Assembly: GCA_007130585.1 (NCBI GenBank)
Contig: SLSE01000206.1
Span: forward strand, 1 to 5,254
Direction of reading: 5' to 3'
Source of the DNA: Syntrophomonadaceae bacterium
GTDB lineage: Bacteria; Bacillota; Dethiobacteria; DTU022
Length of the DNA stretch: 5,254 nt
Part shown: piece after piece, positions 4,871 to 5,254 of the stretch
Numbering within the stretch: position 1 is the stretch's first letter
How the letters are laid out: each line of letters begins with the position of its first letter
Program-made: the position numbers and the translations under genes
Notes under the pieces: model-generated
The model's database searches: none
What the model was told of the DNA's origin: nothing
The model's input: only the letters and a program-made list of their open reading frames with translations

Positions 4871-5254
4871 CTAATCAAAAATTGCTGTGCTAAAGGGCGG
4901 CCTTTTATCCTGCCAGGGATTTGCCTTTTCGTAGGCGGCCGAAAACTTAAGCACCGCCCGTTCGGCAAAGGGTTTGCCGACAATCTGCAGCCCTACCGGG
5001 AAACCTTCCCCTGTCCAACCGCAGGGCACACTGATCGCCGGCAGCCCGGCAACAGAAAAGGCATAGGTAAGCATGATCCAGTCAATGTAGTTTTCCATCG
5101 GCCTGCCGTTTATTTCGATCGGGTAGGCCGTGTTTGCCGGGAATGGCTTTACCGGGACAGTCGGGGTTACCAGGAAGTCATACCTGCTGAAAAAGTCAAG
5201 AATCTTATTCCACAGTTGCGACCGGTATTTATCTGCCCTGGCAATGTCGCCGCC
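4871..5254 (-). CDS. Amidase-signature family protein, C-terminal 127 residues (runs off right edge)
   Basis: The frame is open from the window edge to a TAG at 4871-4873, so the gene begins beyond 5254; an internal ATG at 5096-5098 is not the start. The visible piece has the typical C-terminal pattern of amidase-signature hydrolases: DIARADKYRSQLW (3-15), FFSRYDFLVTPTVPVKP (21-37), then AFSVAGLPAISVPCGWTGEG (65-84), FPVGLQIVGKPFAE (85-98) and a final helix with AAYEKANPW (106-114). These enzymes hydrolyse amide bonds with a Ser-cisSer-Lys triad located earlier in the protein, outside the window, so activity cannot be judged. It is probably a general amidase rather than GatA of the tRNA amidotransferase, because no GatB or GatC is seen and the tail differs in detail. 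It converges with the diguanylate cyclase gene, 51 bases apart, with no clear shared terminator. Confidence 0.9.
   Translation of the reverse strand, partial: GGDIARADKYRSQLWNKILDFFSRYDFLVTPTVPVKPFPANTAYPIEINGRPMENYIDWIMLTYAFSVAGLPAISVPCGWTGEGFPVGLQIVGKPFAERAVLKFSAAYEKANPWQDKRPPFSTAIFD

Overview
The window looks like a piece of an anaerobic Firmicute (Clostridia / Peptococcaceae-type) chromosome. The basis is a tungsten/molybdenum aldehyde:ferredoxin oxidoreductase (AOR), strong Gram-positive style ribosome binding sites (GGAGGT before AOR, GGAGGTGATC before the 80-residue ORF), GTG starts, and moderate GC with AT-rich intergenic gaps. No rRNA, tRNA, CRISPR array, insertion sequence or integrase is visible. 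The assignment to a lineage is inference; no species can be named.

Layout, left to right. (1) 1-1376, minus strand: a two-gene operon in which a MoaD/ThiS-type beta-grasp protein (1125-1376) is followed 24 bases later by the N-terminal 366 residues of an AOR (1-1100, running off the left edge). (2) 1377-1841: a gene-free stretch with several strong inverted repeats, a candidate minus-strand promoter near 1620-1649 and a candidate terminator near 1698-1733. It probably encodes a long structured leader for the moaD-AOR operon. (3) 1842-2084, minus: an 80-residue orphan hypothetical protein. (4) 2313-3041, minus: a TauE/SafE-family membrane permease. (5) 3042-3730: a 689-base divergent intergenic region with several palindromes and a possible 39-codon small ORF (3353-3472, plus) behind a good Shine-Dalgarno. 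(6) 3731-4819, plus: a six-helix membrane diguanylate cyclase with intact GGDEF and RxxD inhibitory site. (7) 4871-5254, minus: the C-terminal 127 residues of an amidase-signature enzyme, convergent with the cyclase and running off the right edge.

The moaD-AOR pair is the only clear functional unit: a small sulfur-carrier protein of the type used to make the pterin dithiolene cofactor sits beside an enzyme that needs that cofactor. The permease, the cyclase and the amidase are separately transcribed and show no evident functional link. No clear new system was found. The items most worth a second look are the structured leader before moaD-AOR and the small ORF between the divergent permease and cyclase genes.
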